A stretch of DNA of 24,823 nucleotides from a virus. A model generated the notes under the pieces. It had not been told where the DNA came from and ran no database searches. It saw nothing but the letters and a program-made list of their open reading frames with translations. The DNA lies in IMG/VR virus record IMGVR_UViG_3300019776_000881, positions 1 through 24,823 of that record. One strand, 5' to 3'. Of this stretch, positions 1-5,231 are shown in pieces; within the stretch, counting starts at the first letter, position 1, and the number at the start of each line of letters is the position of its first letter. The translations under genes and the position numbers were made by a program.

Positions 1-34
1 CCGCCGCGTTTTTTTTATTTTTTGAGTCAGACAT
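1..34 (-). CDS. N-terminus of a gene cut by the window edge (possible terminase large subunit)
   Basis: An ATG on the minus strand at 34 opens a frame that runs to the window edge as MSDSKNKKNAA. It starts three bases after the stop of the HTH gene at 38-874, the spacing expected inside an operon. Only 11 residues are visible, so no family can be read. Because the upstream gene resembles a terminase small subunit, the large subunit is a plausible guess from phage gene order alone. Confidence 0.35.
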   Translation of the reverse strand, partial: MSDSKNKKNAA

Positions 35-37
35 AGG

Positions 38-874
38 TTAGTTAGTGGAAAGCTCCTCAGCGGCCTCCTGCGACGAAGAGACCCCTTTGCCAAAAATTTT
101 CTGCTCACCCAAATCAGTGCTATGTAATGGGGGGGTGTCCGAAAATCCGACCCCCTCCCCCCCCTCTTGATCGACCGCCACGGCCTCGACCTCGACCGGC
201 TCGGCGGCGCAAGTGGCGTCCAAAGTGGTGTCCCGCCTGCCGTCTGCGTAGTATAAACCTTCTGATTCGGTATCAGAGACCAGCCCGGCCAGGCATCCCG
301 ACACGCTCCCGGCACCCACGCCAAGGAGCCCCTTTTGTGTGGACCCGCTCCCGCTTGGACCGGTTACAGGGACAACTTCGGCCTCGAGGAGCGGCAGGCT
401 GGCCAGCATCTCGCTTAGTTTGTCCTGGGAAACCTCAACCTTCTCCACCCGGCTTGTCGCCTCGCCACTGAGGAGCTGGAGCTTGTCCACCATCACAGCG
501 GCCACAATGGCCGCATCCTTGGCGTTGTTGATAGTCGGCACCAACTCAACGACCCGCTCCACCGAAAGCCGCGCCGCAGTCCTCACATTGCGCAGCAACT
601 CTTTTTTATGCTGCTCTATAGAAATTCCCTCACGCTCTTGGACAGCCGCAACGGTATTGCGGCTGACTCCCAAGGCTCGAGCCATTGCCGACATACTCAG
701 CCCCTCGGCGCTCATGCGGCAGATCGCCCGGTAAACCTCCGGCCGGCGGGCAAGCAATCGCTCCCCGCTAAACTCTCCAGTAGCCTCGAGCTTCTCAGCC
801 CCGATTTCCGCCTCCGCAAAAAGAAAAGGCGCGGCAGACTCCAAGGCGTCGGCTTTCATCAAAGGGGATTCCAT
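38..874 (-). CDS. HTH DNA-binding protein, terminase small subunit-like
   Basis: A 278-residue protein if read from the ATG at 874. The frame extends to a GTG at 919 that overlaps the preceding gene; I prefer the ATG although neither start has a clear Shine-Dalgarno. Near residues 45-80 a helix-turn-helix is visible (AEGLSMSAMARALGVSRNTV), followed by a charged helical stretch. The C-terminal third is low-complexity, acidic and Gly/Ser/Thr-rich. Phage small terminases share this plan of a DNA-binding N-terminus plus helices, and a new gene starts three bases after the stop. A general phage regulator is the alternative. The C-terminal coding region carries a G-rich homopolymer run and a repeat pair (209-233) matching the integrase arm-type repeats, so this end may have a second role at DNA level. 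Confidence 0.6.
   Translation of the reverse strand: MESPLMKADALESAAPFLFAEAEIGAEKLEATGEFSGERLLARRPEVYRAICRMSAEGLSMSAMARALGVSRNTVAAVQEREGISIEQHKKELLRNVRTAARLSVERVVELVPTINNAKDAAIVAAVMVDKLQLLSGEATSRVEKVEVSQDKLSEMLASLPLLEAEVVPVTGPSGSGSTQKGLLGVGAGSVSGCLAGLVSDTESEGLYYADGRRDTTLDATCAAEPVEVEAVAVDQEGGEGVGFSDTPPLHSTDLGEQKIFGKGVSSSQEAAEELSTN
209..233 (+). repeat. Second copy of the attP-type repeat pair
   Basis: AAGTGGCGTCC (211-221) and AAGTGGTGTCC (223-233) stand in tandem, 12 bp apart. With flanking bases, 26 nt at 209-234 match 5667-5692 beside attP with three differences. The copy lies inside the 3' end of the minus-strand HTH gene. Function is not known; an extra integrase-binding site is an inference. 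Confidence 0.55.
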
Positions 875-897
875 AAAAAAACAAAAAACGGCGGCGG

Positions 898-1122
898 CTA
901 TGTGATCGACGCAACCCACGGTTTGCGGCCCGGCCTCAAATACACAGAGCCCCCAATGCGGCCCTCCTCGAGGACTCGTTTGATGCTCGATTCAGGGATG
1001 AGGATGCGATCCCCGAGGCGGACATGCGGGAAAGTCCCGTCATAAAGGCGCGACTGAACTGCCGATCTCGACAGGCTGAGGAGCTTGACGAGCTGCGCCG
1101 GTGAATAATGCTGCTCAATCAT
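898..1122 (-). CDS. Excisionase-like HTH protein
   Basis: A 74-residue protein beginning MIEQHYSPAQLVKLLSLSRS. It has the pattern of the HTH_17/excisionase (winged helix, MerR-like) family: an N-terminal 'tool-box' helix-turn-helix (residues 6-25), then VRLGDRILIPESSI, the wing and second helix typical of these proteins. A longer frame exists to 1194, but the ATG at 1122 has a GGAGG about 9 bases upstream and overlaps the stop of the 35-aa ORF, so I use it. In phages such proteins act as recombination directionality factors or small transcription regulators. A tyrosine integrase lies 4.8 kb away, which fits an Xis role, though a regulator is equally possible. Confidence 0.65.
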   Translation of the reverse strand: MIEQHYSPAQLVKLLSLSRSAVQSRLYDGTFPHVRLGDRILIPESSIKRVLEEGRIGGSVYLRPGRKPWVASIT

Positions 1123-1226
1123 TCCCCGATCCTCCAGGCGAGAAGCGCCAAAGCCGCAGCAGGCCCGAGGGCACAGAGCGCTTCCCACGTCCAAGTTATA
1201 TAATGGATGGCATCAGGGGTGTTCAT
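1119..1226 (-). CDS. Small membrane-like ORF, 35 aa
   Basis: A 35-residue ORF (MNTPDAIHYITWTWEALCAL...) with one hydrophobic, Ala/Leu-rich segment at residues 17-31 that could span a membrane. The ATG at 1226 has an excellent Shine-Dalgarno, GGAGGTG, five bases upstream, and overlaps the stop of the 48-aa ORF (ATGA). Its own stop overlaps the ATG of the excisionase-like gene. The paired overlaps and ribosome binding site argue for real translation. No family is recognised. Confidence 0.55.
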   Translation of the reverse strand: MNTPDAIHYITWTWEALCALGPAAALALLAWRIGE

Positions 1227-1369
1227 TTGTTCACCTCCACGGAAAACGGCCGGAATCCGAAAATTTCAAAAAAACGGCGACGTGCAGCCTCCCGGCTCGA
1301 CGCCCGCACATAATCCCCAAACGGACCGCGCAGCGGATCCATGGCGCGGCACAAAAAAAGACGGCTCAT
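1223..1369 (-). CDS. Small basic ORF, 48 aa
   Basis: A 48-residue ORF, MSRLFLCRAMDPLRGPFGDY and onward, rich in Arg and Phe. Its ATG at 1369 is preceded by GGAGG at a spacing of six bases and overlaps the stop of the RHH gene as ATGA. The stop overlaps the next ATG at 1226. This chain of stop-start overlaps links the RHH regulator to the excisionase-like gene. No homologous family is recognised, and the sequence is too short for a functional guess. Confidence 0.55.
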   Translation of the reverse strand: MSRLFLCRAMDPLRGPFGDYVRASSREAARRRFFEIFGFRPFSVEVNK

Positions 1370-1557
1370 ATCTGGCCTCCTTGTTCACCGACGAATCCCG
1401 ACTTTGTCGGACACTCAGGGCGCAAAAAACGCAGCAATGCCTCGCGCACAACATCCGAGTTGCTACACATCCGCCGCCTTGCCTCATCGGCCAGCAGCCC
1501 GCCAAGCGGCTCCGGAAGCCGCGCAGATAGTTTTGTTATTTTGTGATTTACCTTCAT
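1366..1557 (-). CDS. Ribbon-helix-helix transcriptional regulator
   Basis: A 63-residue protein with a CopG/Arc/MetJ-type ribbon-helix-helix fold. A short N-terminal strand (HKITKLSARL, about residues 5-13) would enter the DNA major groove, followed by two helices around LADEARRRMCSNSDVVREAL. The ATG at 1557 has no Shine-Dalgarno. A consensus -35 box (TTGACA) in the divergent region predicts a transcript start only a few bases upstream, so the mRNA may be nearly leaderless. It heads a minus-strand operon of five coupled genes and faces another RHH gene across a set of palindromes. Auto-repression, or control of the lysis-lysogeny choice, is the likely role, inferred from context. Confidence 0.7.
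   Translation of the reverse strand: MKVNHKITKLSARLPEPLGGLLADEARRRMCSNSDVVREALLRFLRPECPTKSGFVGEQGGQI
1398..1410. promoter_or_regulatory. Candidate operator inside the RHH gene
   Basis: CCGACTTTGTCGG is a perfect 13-bp inverted repeat around a central T. It differs by one base from the palindrome at 1634-1646. It lies within the 3' coding part of the minus-strand RHH gene, where it might act as a distal auxiliary site. Confidence 0.35.
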
Positions 1558-1563
1558 GCGACG

Positions 1564-1586
1564 CCGACATTGTCAGACGATGTCGG
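1564..1586. promoter_or_regulatory. Two overlapping operator-like palindromes
   Basis: CCGACATTGTCAG (1564-1576) and CAGACGATGTCGG (1574-1586) overlap by three bases. Both approximate the perfect site at 1634-1646. Their centres are 10 bp apart, one helical turn, as is usual for cooperative RHH dimers. The pair overlaps the proposed promoter of the minus-strand RHH gene, so binding would repress it. Confidence 0.55.
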
Positions 1587-1595
1587 GTATGTCAA
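1567..1595 (-). promoter_or_regulatory. Putative promoter of the minus-strand RHH operon
   Basis: On the minus strand a perfect -35 TTGACA (1595-1590) is followed after 17 bases by CAATGT (1572-1567), a poor -10. The predicted start of transcription is about 1560, just before the ATG at 1557. The -10 half is weak, so this is tentative. Confidence 0.35.
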
Positions 1596-1633
1596 GTGGG
1601 GAAAAATACTTATTTGCAACCACGCAAAAAAAT

Positions 1634-1646
1634 CCGACATTGTCGG
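1634..1646. promoter_or_regulatory. Perfect operator-like palindrome CCGACATTGTCGG
   Basis: A 13-bp inverted repeat, CCGACA-T-TGTCGG, ending one base before the GTG proposed as the start of the plus-strand RHH gene. A repressor bound here would block transcription or translation start of that gene. It is the best match of the four related sites in the divergent region. Confidence 0.55.
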
Positions 1647-1647
1647 C

Positions 1648-1920
1648 GTGAAACAAAAACAGAACAAAACCGAGAAAATCGATGTCCGCCTTGAGCCAGA
1701 CTTATTCGCCGAGGTTGATTCATTCGCCAAAGCCAACCGCATTAGCCGGTCTCAGGTTGTTCAAAAAGCACTGTTAAAATATTTTGGGCACCACATGCCA
1801 TCAGAACCATCCGAGCATAGGTATATTTTGAACGAGGGAAACGGGACCCTCGAACCATGGCAGCGCTCCGATGGTGGATTATCAACTCAGACAACCCCGA
1901 GCTCCCGCCAGGCTGGATAA
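1648..1920 (+). CDS. Second ribbon-helix-helix regulator
   Basis: A 90-residue protein if begun at the GTG at 1648; the open frame extends to a GTG at 1543, but that part would run through the operator region. Residues 1-45 form an RHH domain: a Lys-rich start, the strand EKIDVRLEPDLF, then helices AEVDSFAKANRIS and SRSQVVQKALLKYF. The tail (residues 50-90) is polar and looks disordered. It is transcribed away from the RHH gene at 1366-1557. The two may form a mutual switch over the shared palindromes. No Shine-Dalgarno is visible before the GTG, so the start is uncertain. Assignment to the RHH superfamily is firm; the exact role is not. Confidence 0.6.
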   Translation: MKQKQNKTEKIDVRLEPDLFAEVDSFAKANRISRSQVVQKALLKYFGHHMPSEPSEHRYILNEGNGTLEPWQRSDGGLSTQTTPSSRQAG

Positions 1921-1942
1921 GCGAAATCCACGATTTAACATC

Positions 1943-2269
1943 ATGAAATTTACAATTCCCGGCTCAATACTTGTTGCAGCATCATACCTCCCATCATTTA
2001 ATGATTTTTCAAGATTTCAAACAGGCGGCGGAACTTGGAGAATTGGGATTGGTTTAATTTTTATCGGGATAGCAATCACGTTCAGTGAACACATCCCAGC
2101 CAACATTTCCAAATTACAACGCCTCGCGTGGGCGTTTGGATTTGCGTGCATAATCTCTTTGATCGGCGCTTTGTGTAATGATGAGCGCTGCTTATTTATC
2201 GCGATTCCAGCCACTGCATTTATGTATTTTTGGTCAATCAGTCAAAAACCATGCGAAAAACCGCATTAG
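1943..2269 (+). CDS. Small integral membrane protein
   Basis: A 108-residue protein from the ATG at 1943. Hydrophobic stretches at about residues 4-18 (IPGSILVAASYLPSF), 34-50, 62-78 and 84-98 suggest three or four membrane segments. The DNA here is visibly richer in A+T than the surrounding genes, which hints at separate acquisition. It overlaps the following lipoprotein gene by 19 bases, so the two are probably made together at the cell envelope. No known family is recognised. Position beside a regulator in a temperate phage fits a moron, for example a superinfection-exclusion gene, but that is only inference. Confidence 0.5.
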   Translation: MKFTIPGSILVAASYLPSFNDFSRFQTGGGTWRIGIGLIFIGIAITFSEHIPANISKLQRLAWAFGFACIISLIGALCNDERCLFIAIPATAFMYFWSISQKPCEKPH

Positions 2270-2655
2270 CCCTGCTCGCCCTCCTCCTCGCCGGATGCGC
2301 CAGCCCGCAGCCCCGCGAGACCTACGCCCCGCGAGCCCTGCCCGTGGCACAGCCCATGGAAATTCTCATCGAAACAAGCCCACCCGGCGGAATTGTTGAT
2401 TGGAACGGCAACGTTCTTGGAGCCGCACCCGTCACGCTAAAAATCCGGCCAGACCTCACCGCAAGCGGCCGCCCACGCTGGCCCGAGACCGGCGCACACT
2501 CTCACATCTTCCGCTCCCGCTGGCGCAACGGCGACCGCGCCGCAGAGCTATTTATCGCCGACGAAATGCCCCCGCAAAGGATCGCAATTATTTCACCAGT
2601 CCAAGAAATTTACTGGGGATACGAAAAGAAAAAACCGCTCGCAAAATTCCCATAG
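2251..2655 (+). CDS. Lipoprotein with PEGA-like domain
   Basis: A 134-residue protein from the ATG at 2251. The N-terminus has a basic start, a hydrophobic core (ALALLALLLAGC) and a lipobox with Cys about residue 16, so signal peptidase II processing is expected. Residues 38-62 (EILIETSPPGGIVDWNGNVL, then APVTL) follow the PEGA-domain pattern of a Pro-Gly turn, 'xVxxNGxxxG' and 'Pxxl'. The rest is not recognised. It overlaps the upstream membrane-protein gene. A surface-exposed role altering the lysogen envelope is plausible; an unrelated host-type lipoprotein carried as cargo is also possible. Confidence 0.55.
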   Translation: MRKTALALLALLLAGCASPQPRETYAPRALPVAQPMEILIETSPPGGIVDWNGNVLGAAPVTLKIRPDLTASGRPRWPETGAHSHIFRSRWRNGDRAAELFIADEMPPQRIAIISPVQEIYWGYEKKKPLAKFP

Positions 2656-2690
2656 ACATTCGCAGAGCTTGATTTTATCAGCCTCCGCAG

Positions 2691-2719
2691 TTGTCAAGCG
2701 TTTTCTGTAAATATATTTT
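2691..2719 (+). promoter_or_regulatory. Putative promoter for the plus-strand small-gene operon
   Basis: TTGTCA (2691-2696) and TATTTT (2714-2719) are separated by 17 bases in an A+T-rich stretch downstream of the lipoprotein stop. A roughly 130-base leader with three stem-loops follows before the first ATG at 2857. The boxes are partial matches to sigma-70 consensus, so the call is moderate. Confidence 0.35.
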
Positions 2720-2754
2720 CAAAAAAAATAAAAATAATTCTTGCGCTCCTTTTT

Positions 2755-2770
2755 GAACCTCCGTAGGTTC
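2755..2770 (+). promoter_or_regulatory. Leader hairpin GAACCT-CCGT-AGGTTC
   Basis: A six-base-pair stem with a CCGT tetraloop in the leader of the operon beginning at 2857. No U-tract follows on the plus strand, so it does not look like an intrinsic terminator. Confidence 0.35.
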
Positions 2771-2800
2771 ATCAACGCAGGCCACCAACGGCCCGCCCGA

Positions 2801-2848
2801 GTCGGTCGGCAACCGGCACAATAAAAACCGAGCCAGACGGTATCTGGC
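2801..2848 (+). promoter_or_regulatory. Tandem CGGNA-loop hairpins before the first ORF
   Basis: Two 17-nt hairpins, each with a six-bp stem and a five-base loop. The first (2801-2817) is GTCGGT-CGGCA-ACCGGC and the second (2832-2848) is GCCAGA-CGGTA-TCTGGC. Both are followed by ACA. The loops share CGGNA while the stems differ and keep pairing, allowing one G-U pair in the first. The second ends eight bases before the ATG at 2857, where no Shine-Dalgarno exists. A third member is at 5232-5248. Confidence 0.5.
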
Positions 2849-2856
2849 ACAGAAAA

Positions 2857-3024
2857 ATGAAAACAAAAAACATCCTCGCGGTAGCACTCGCAACCGCCTC
2901 ATGCAGCAGCCTCGCCATTGGCGTCGCCTTCACCCTCACCCACGGCCCCGCCGCATTCCTCACCGGCACCGCCGCATTTATCGGCTTGGCCATCACCGCC
3001 GCCACCATCAACCCCACCATCTAA
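2857..3024 (+). CDS. Small hydrophobic membrane protein, 55 aa
   Basis: A 55-residue protein, MKTKNILAVALATASCSSLA and onward, with two hydrophobic stretches at residues 5-25 and 31-50. It could be a two-helix membrane protein, or an exported lipoprotein since Cys16 follows a short hydrophobic run, although no good lipobox is present. The ATG follows a CGGNA hairpin by eight bases and lacks a Shine-Dalgarno. Its stop region contains the AAGGAGG ribosome binding site of the next gene, so the two are in one transcript. No family is recognised. Confidence 0.5.
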   Translation: MKTKNILAVALATASCSSLAIGVAFTLTHGPAAFLTGTAAFIGLAITAATINPTI

Positions 3025-3037
3025 GGAGGAAAAGATC

Positions 3038-3634
3038 ATGGGCGAATACGCAAAATACAACGGCCAAGAAATCAAAATTGGAACTTGCGAGGATATGTAT
3101 TATCTCCGTTTCCAGCAACGTCACGAAGTCGAAACCCTTCCTAATAGCGTCGATCTCAGCGATTCCGCAGTGCTCAAAGAGCTCCGCTTTCGTTTCCCTT
3201 TCCCCGAGGAAGACAGCATCGAGCCAGGCGCTTTTGAATCCCACGAAAAAAGCGCCCGAGTTCCCGACTCCTTTCAACCTGGAGACATCGAGCACGGCAG
3301 CGTTCAATTCAGCGCCCGCAACGGCTACCTCGTAAGCCTGCCTTGCCCAGAATCCGAGGAAGGCAAATCCTTCCCCCATAAAATCCACCGAAACGGCCAC
3401 GGCGGATCCGTCCACCTCGTCGCTCAAAAACTCGTCGGGTCCGAACTTTGGGCCGTCTGCCGCTGCGGCGGCTGCGGTGCCATGTGGAGACTGCCCAAAG
3501 AAGACGGCATCGAATTAGCGCAAGCTTTCACCGATGCAGCCCAGGCCAACACCTGGGACCGTCCAGAGCATAGCACCTACCAGCTCACCATAGCCCGCCG
3601 AATCCTCGACGGCTACACCAAGCCCGCCATCTAA
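3038..3634 (+). CDS. Uncharacterised 198-aa phage protein
   Basis: A 198-residue acidic protein from the ATG at 3038, chosen because AAGGAGGAAA sits just upstream and the longer frame would overlap the 55-aa gene. Around residues 146-156 there is a CRCGGCGAMW stretch, three closely spaced Cys, which might bind a metal or form part of a small zinc knuckle; the protein has a further Cys near residue 17. The rest has no recognisable motif. It lies in an operon of small early phage proteins, so a host-takeover or DNA-metabolism accessory role is possible but not shown. Confidence 0.55.
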   Translation: MGEYAKYNGQEIKIGTCEDMYYLRFQQRHEVETLPNSVDLSDSAVLKELRFRFPFPEEDSIEPGAFESHEKSARVPDSFQPGDIEHGSVQFSARNGYLVSLPCPESEEGKSFPHKIHRNGHGGSVHLVAQKLVGSELWAVCRCGGCGAMWRLPKEDGIELAQAFTDAAQANTWDRPEHSTYQLTIARRILDGYTKPAI

Positions 3635-3643
3635 CCCCAACCC

Positions 3644-3666
3644 GGCGAGGGTCCGATCCCCTCGCC
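3644..3666 (+). promoter_or_regulatory. Strong intergenic hairpin before the HTPGPW gene
   Basis: An eight-base-pair perfect stem, GGCGAGGG with CCCTCGCC, around a seven-base loop. It fills most of the gap between two genes and ends 11 bases before the ATG at 3678, which lacks a Shine-Dalgarno. No U-tract follows, so processing or translation control is more likely than termination. Confidence 0.45.
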
Positions 3667-3677
3667 AATCCAACACC

Positions 3678-3989
3678 ATGAGCACACAACACACACCCGG
3701 CCCTTGGACCATTAACAAAGTTTGCCCTTGGACAATCAACAACCTCCTTTATGACGAGCCACGTGATAATAAAAATGTGGTTTGCCGTATGCCGGACAGA
3801 AATCCTGAAACCGAAGCAAACGCCCGACTCATCGCCACAGCTCCTGAATTACTTTCCGCGCTGGAAACCCTGATGCAACGAGCCGTAAAGGACGCCGAAC
3901 ATTATGCGCCAGACGGAAACGAACCGATTTGGGCCTTTATTATGGACGCATCAGACGCAATTGCAAAAGCCACAGGAGGCGCAAAATGA
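3678..3989 (+). CDS. HTPGPW-type small phage protein
   Basis: A 103-residue protein starting MSTQHTPGPWTI and continuing to ETEANARLIATAPELLSALE near residues 52-71. This pairing of an N-terminal HTPGPW with a central 'ANARLIAxAPELLxALE' is common in short phage and prophage proteins of unknown function. The residues after it form a likely second helix. It begins 11 bases after a stable hairpin and its stop overlaps the next ATG (ATGA). A curious local duplication is visible: TPGPWTINKVCPWTINN carries PWTIN twice. Recognition of the family is good; the biochemical role is unknown. Confidence 0.65.
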   Translation: MSTQHTPGPWTINKVCPWTINNLLYDEPRDNKNVVCRMPDRNPETEANARLIATAPELLSALETLMQRAVKDAEHYAPDGNEPIWAFIMDASDAIAKATGGAK

Positions 3990-4174
3990 GCACCGAACTA
4001 TTCACCGAGGCCGAAATGCCCTTTAACCTCATTTCCCAAACCATCGCGGCACCCGTCAAAATCCTCTCCCCACGGGAAGAGGAGGCGGCCCGAGCCGCCA
4101 CCGTGCGGGCGGGCGGTTACGAGCACACACCGTCAATGTTTGACGCAACCAGCACAAAAGGAGGCCAGCAATGA
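3986..4174 (+). CDS. 62-aa protein with a TPSMFDA motif
   Basis: A 62-residue protein begun at the ATG at 3986, which overlaps the previous stop and has GGAGG upstream. Residues 34-55 (from EAARAATV to GYEHTPSMFDA) match a stretch around residues 902-923 of the 2194-aa late protein at 14 of 22 positions. Such a motif shared by an early protein and a polyvalent virion protein suggests a common binding partner or a mobile peptide module. The remainder is unremarkable. The stop overlaps the next start (ATGA), so it is part of the coupled operon. Confidence 0.55.
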   Translation: MSTELFTEAEMPFNLISQTIAAPVKILSPREEEAARAATVRAGGYEHTPSMFDATSTKGGQQ

Positions 4175-4476
4175 ATCAGCCCGATTTGTTCCCTGTCGCT
4201 CATTCCGTCGTTGACGCAAGCATTCACGCCCCCATTCCTCACGGGTGGACAAGCGAGCTGTTCAAAAGTTTGGGGAAAAATTACAAACGCGCCATCGATT
4301 TTGAGGGCTTTGTCTGGTATTGGTGCGGGAAATGGACACTAAATGTTCCATGGTTTGACTCAAACGACAACCCAGTTCCGGAAAATATCCACGGCCGCAG
4401 ACTTGGACGAATGACTAAAAACGGGGCTTTGATAATTGGCAAGCGCCGCATTGATTCAACTCGATGGAACCACTAA
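4171..4476 (+). CDS. Uncharacterised 101-aa protein
   Basis: A 101-residue protein starting MNQPDLFPVAHSVVDASIHA. Its ATG overlaps the previous stop, and AAAGGAGG lies eight bases upstream. It is rich in Trp and aromatic residues in the middle (FEGFVWYWCGKWTLNVPWF, about residues 47-65), then basic near the C-terminus (HGRRLGRMTKNG...GKRRI). This suggests a compact nucleic-acid-binding or protein-binding domain, but I recognise no family. Confidence 0.5.
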   Translation: MNQPDLFPVAHSVVDASIHAPIPHGWTSELFKSLGKNYKRAIDFEGFVWYWCGKWTLNVPWFDSNDNPVPENIHGRRLGRMTKNGALIIGKRRIDSTRWNH

Positions 4477-4497
4477 CCAAAAAACCAAACCCAAAAA

Positions 4498-4773
4498 ATG
4501 AAAACACTATCACCACAAGAACAAGACGAGATCGAAAACCTCACTTACCTCACGCCACCGGAAGACCAAGGCCAACCACACGAAGCAGGCCAAGCAATAT
4601 GGGGAGAACTCGCAGTTCTCCGCCGGTGGGACTGGGACGACAACGGAGGAAGACTCTCGAACACCCGCCACGAATACGAGGTTTACGCATGGGAAGGCGA
4701 AGACGAAGACCCCGCCTTCCAACGCCTCACAACCGGCAAACTGATCGCTAAATTTATCATTCCTACAAAATGA
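4498..4773 (+). CDS. Uncharacterised acidic 91-aa protein
   Basis: A 91-residue protein starting MKTLSPQEQDEIENLTYLTP. It is strongly acidic, with runs such as EGEDEDP near residues 71-77. A 21-base A-rich, unstructured leader and no Shine-Dalgarno precede the ATG; such leaders can serve translation in low-SD contexts. Its stop overlaps the next start (ATGA). No family is recognised. Highly acidic small phage proteins sometimes act as DNA mimics or inhibitors, but nothing here demonstrates that. Confidence 0.5.
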   Translation: MKTLSPQEQDEIENLTYLTPPEDQGQPHEAGQAIWGELAVLRRWDWDDNGGRLSNTRHEYEVYAWEGEDEDPAFQRLTTGKLIAKFIIPTK

Positions 4774-5003
4774 AAACCGAAATCAAATTCCAAACCATCG
4801 GCACGCGTGCCGTCGTCTCAAAGAAAATCACCCCAGAGCAGGCCGCCGAAATCCTGCAGAAAAACCCAAACATTACCCAGGTTGACACGCCCGCCGGTTA
4901 TTTCCCAAGGGACACCATGGAGCCCTTCGCGCTGGATCATACTACAGGGCAGCTCTACAAGGCCGACGAAACAGGAAAATACCACTTGTTGCCTAAGCCA
5001 TGA
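4770..5003 (+). CDS. Uncharacterised 77-aa protein
   Basis: A 77-residue protein, MKTEIKFQTIGTRAVVSKKI and onward. The predicted pattern is strand, strand, then helix (TPEQAAEILQKNP), then a Gly/Pro-rich loop and a final strand pair ending YKADETGKYHLLP. Start and stop both overlap neighbours as ATGA, so it is translationally coupled. I recognise no family. Confidence 0.5.
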   Translation: MKTEIKFQTIGTRAVVSKKITPEQAAEILQKNPNITQVDTPAGYFPRDTMEPFALDHTTGQLYKADETGKYHLLPKP

Positions 5004-5218
5004 CACACGAGCAACTCAACCGCGCCGCTTCCGACATGGAGGCGGCGCTTGCCCATCTCGACATCCAGCCCGGCCACACCACCGAGGCCGAACTTGCCCA
5101 GGACGACGCCGAAATCCTGCCCGCCCTGGTGAACGGCCGACCGGGAATTACCCCCGCGCCTGCCTTCGGCATGTCGGATGGGCGCGAAATGCAAACCAAA
5201 ACCAACCCCACCCCATAA
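5000..5218 (+). CDS. Uncharacterised 72-aa protein
   Basis: A 72-residue protein, MTHEQLNRAASDMEAALAHL and onward. The N-terminal half is helical and acidic; the C-terminal half is Pro/Gly-rich and probably disordered. The ATG overlaps the preceding stop. After its stop the operon is interrupted by about 40 bases containing a CGGNA hairpin. No family is recognised. Confidence 0.45.
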   Translation: MTHEQLNRAASDMEAALAHLDIQPGHTTEAELAQDDAEILPALVNGRPGITPAPAFGMSDGREMQTKTNPTP

Positions 5219-5231
5219 AAACTCAACCCGC

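Noticed and set aside
127-734. Plus-strand ORFs opposite the HTH gene
   Set aside because: Arg/Pro- or Ser/Leu-rich frames with no ribosome binding site and no motif; the minus-strand HTH domain is clear.
1195-1205. Promoter from a TATATAAT sequence
   Set aside because: A good -10 lookalike, but no -35 at suitable distance on either strand, and it falls inside the coupled 35-aa ORF.
2755-2770. Intrinsic terminator after the lipoprotein gene
   Set aside because: The stem is short and no U-tract follows on the plus strand; T-rich bases lie before it.
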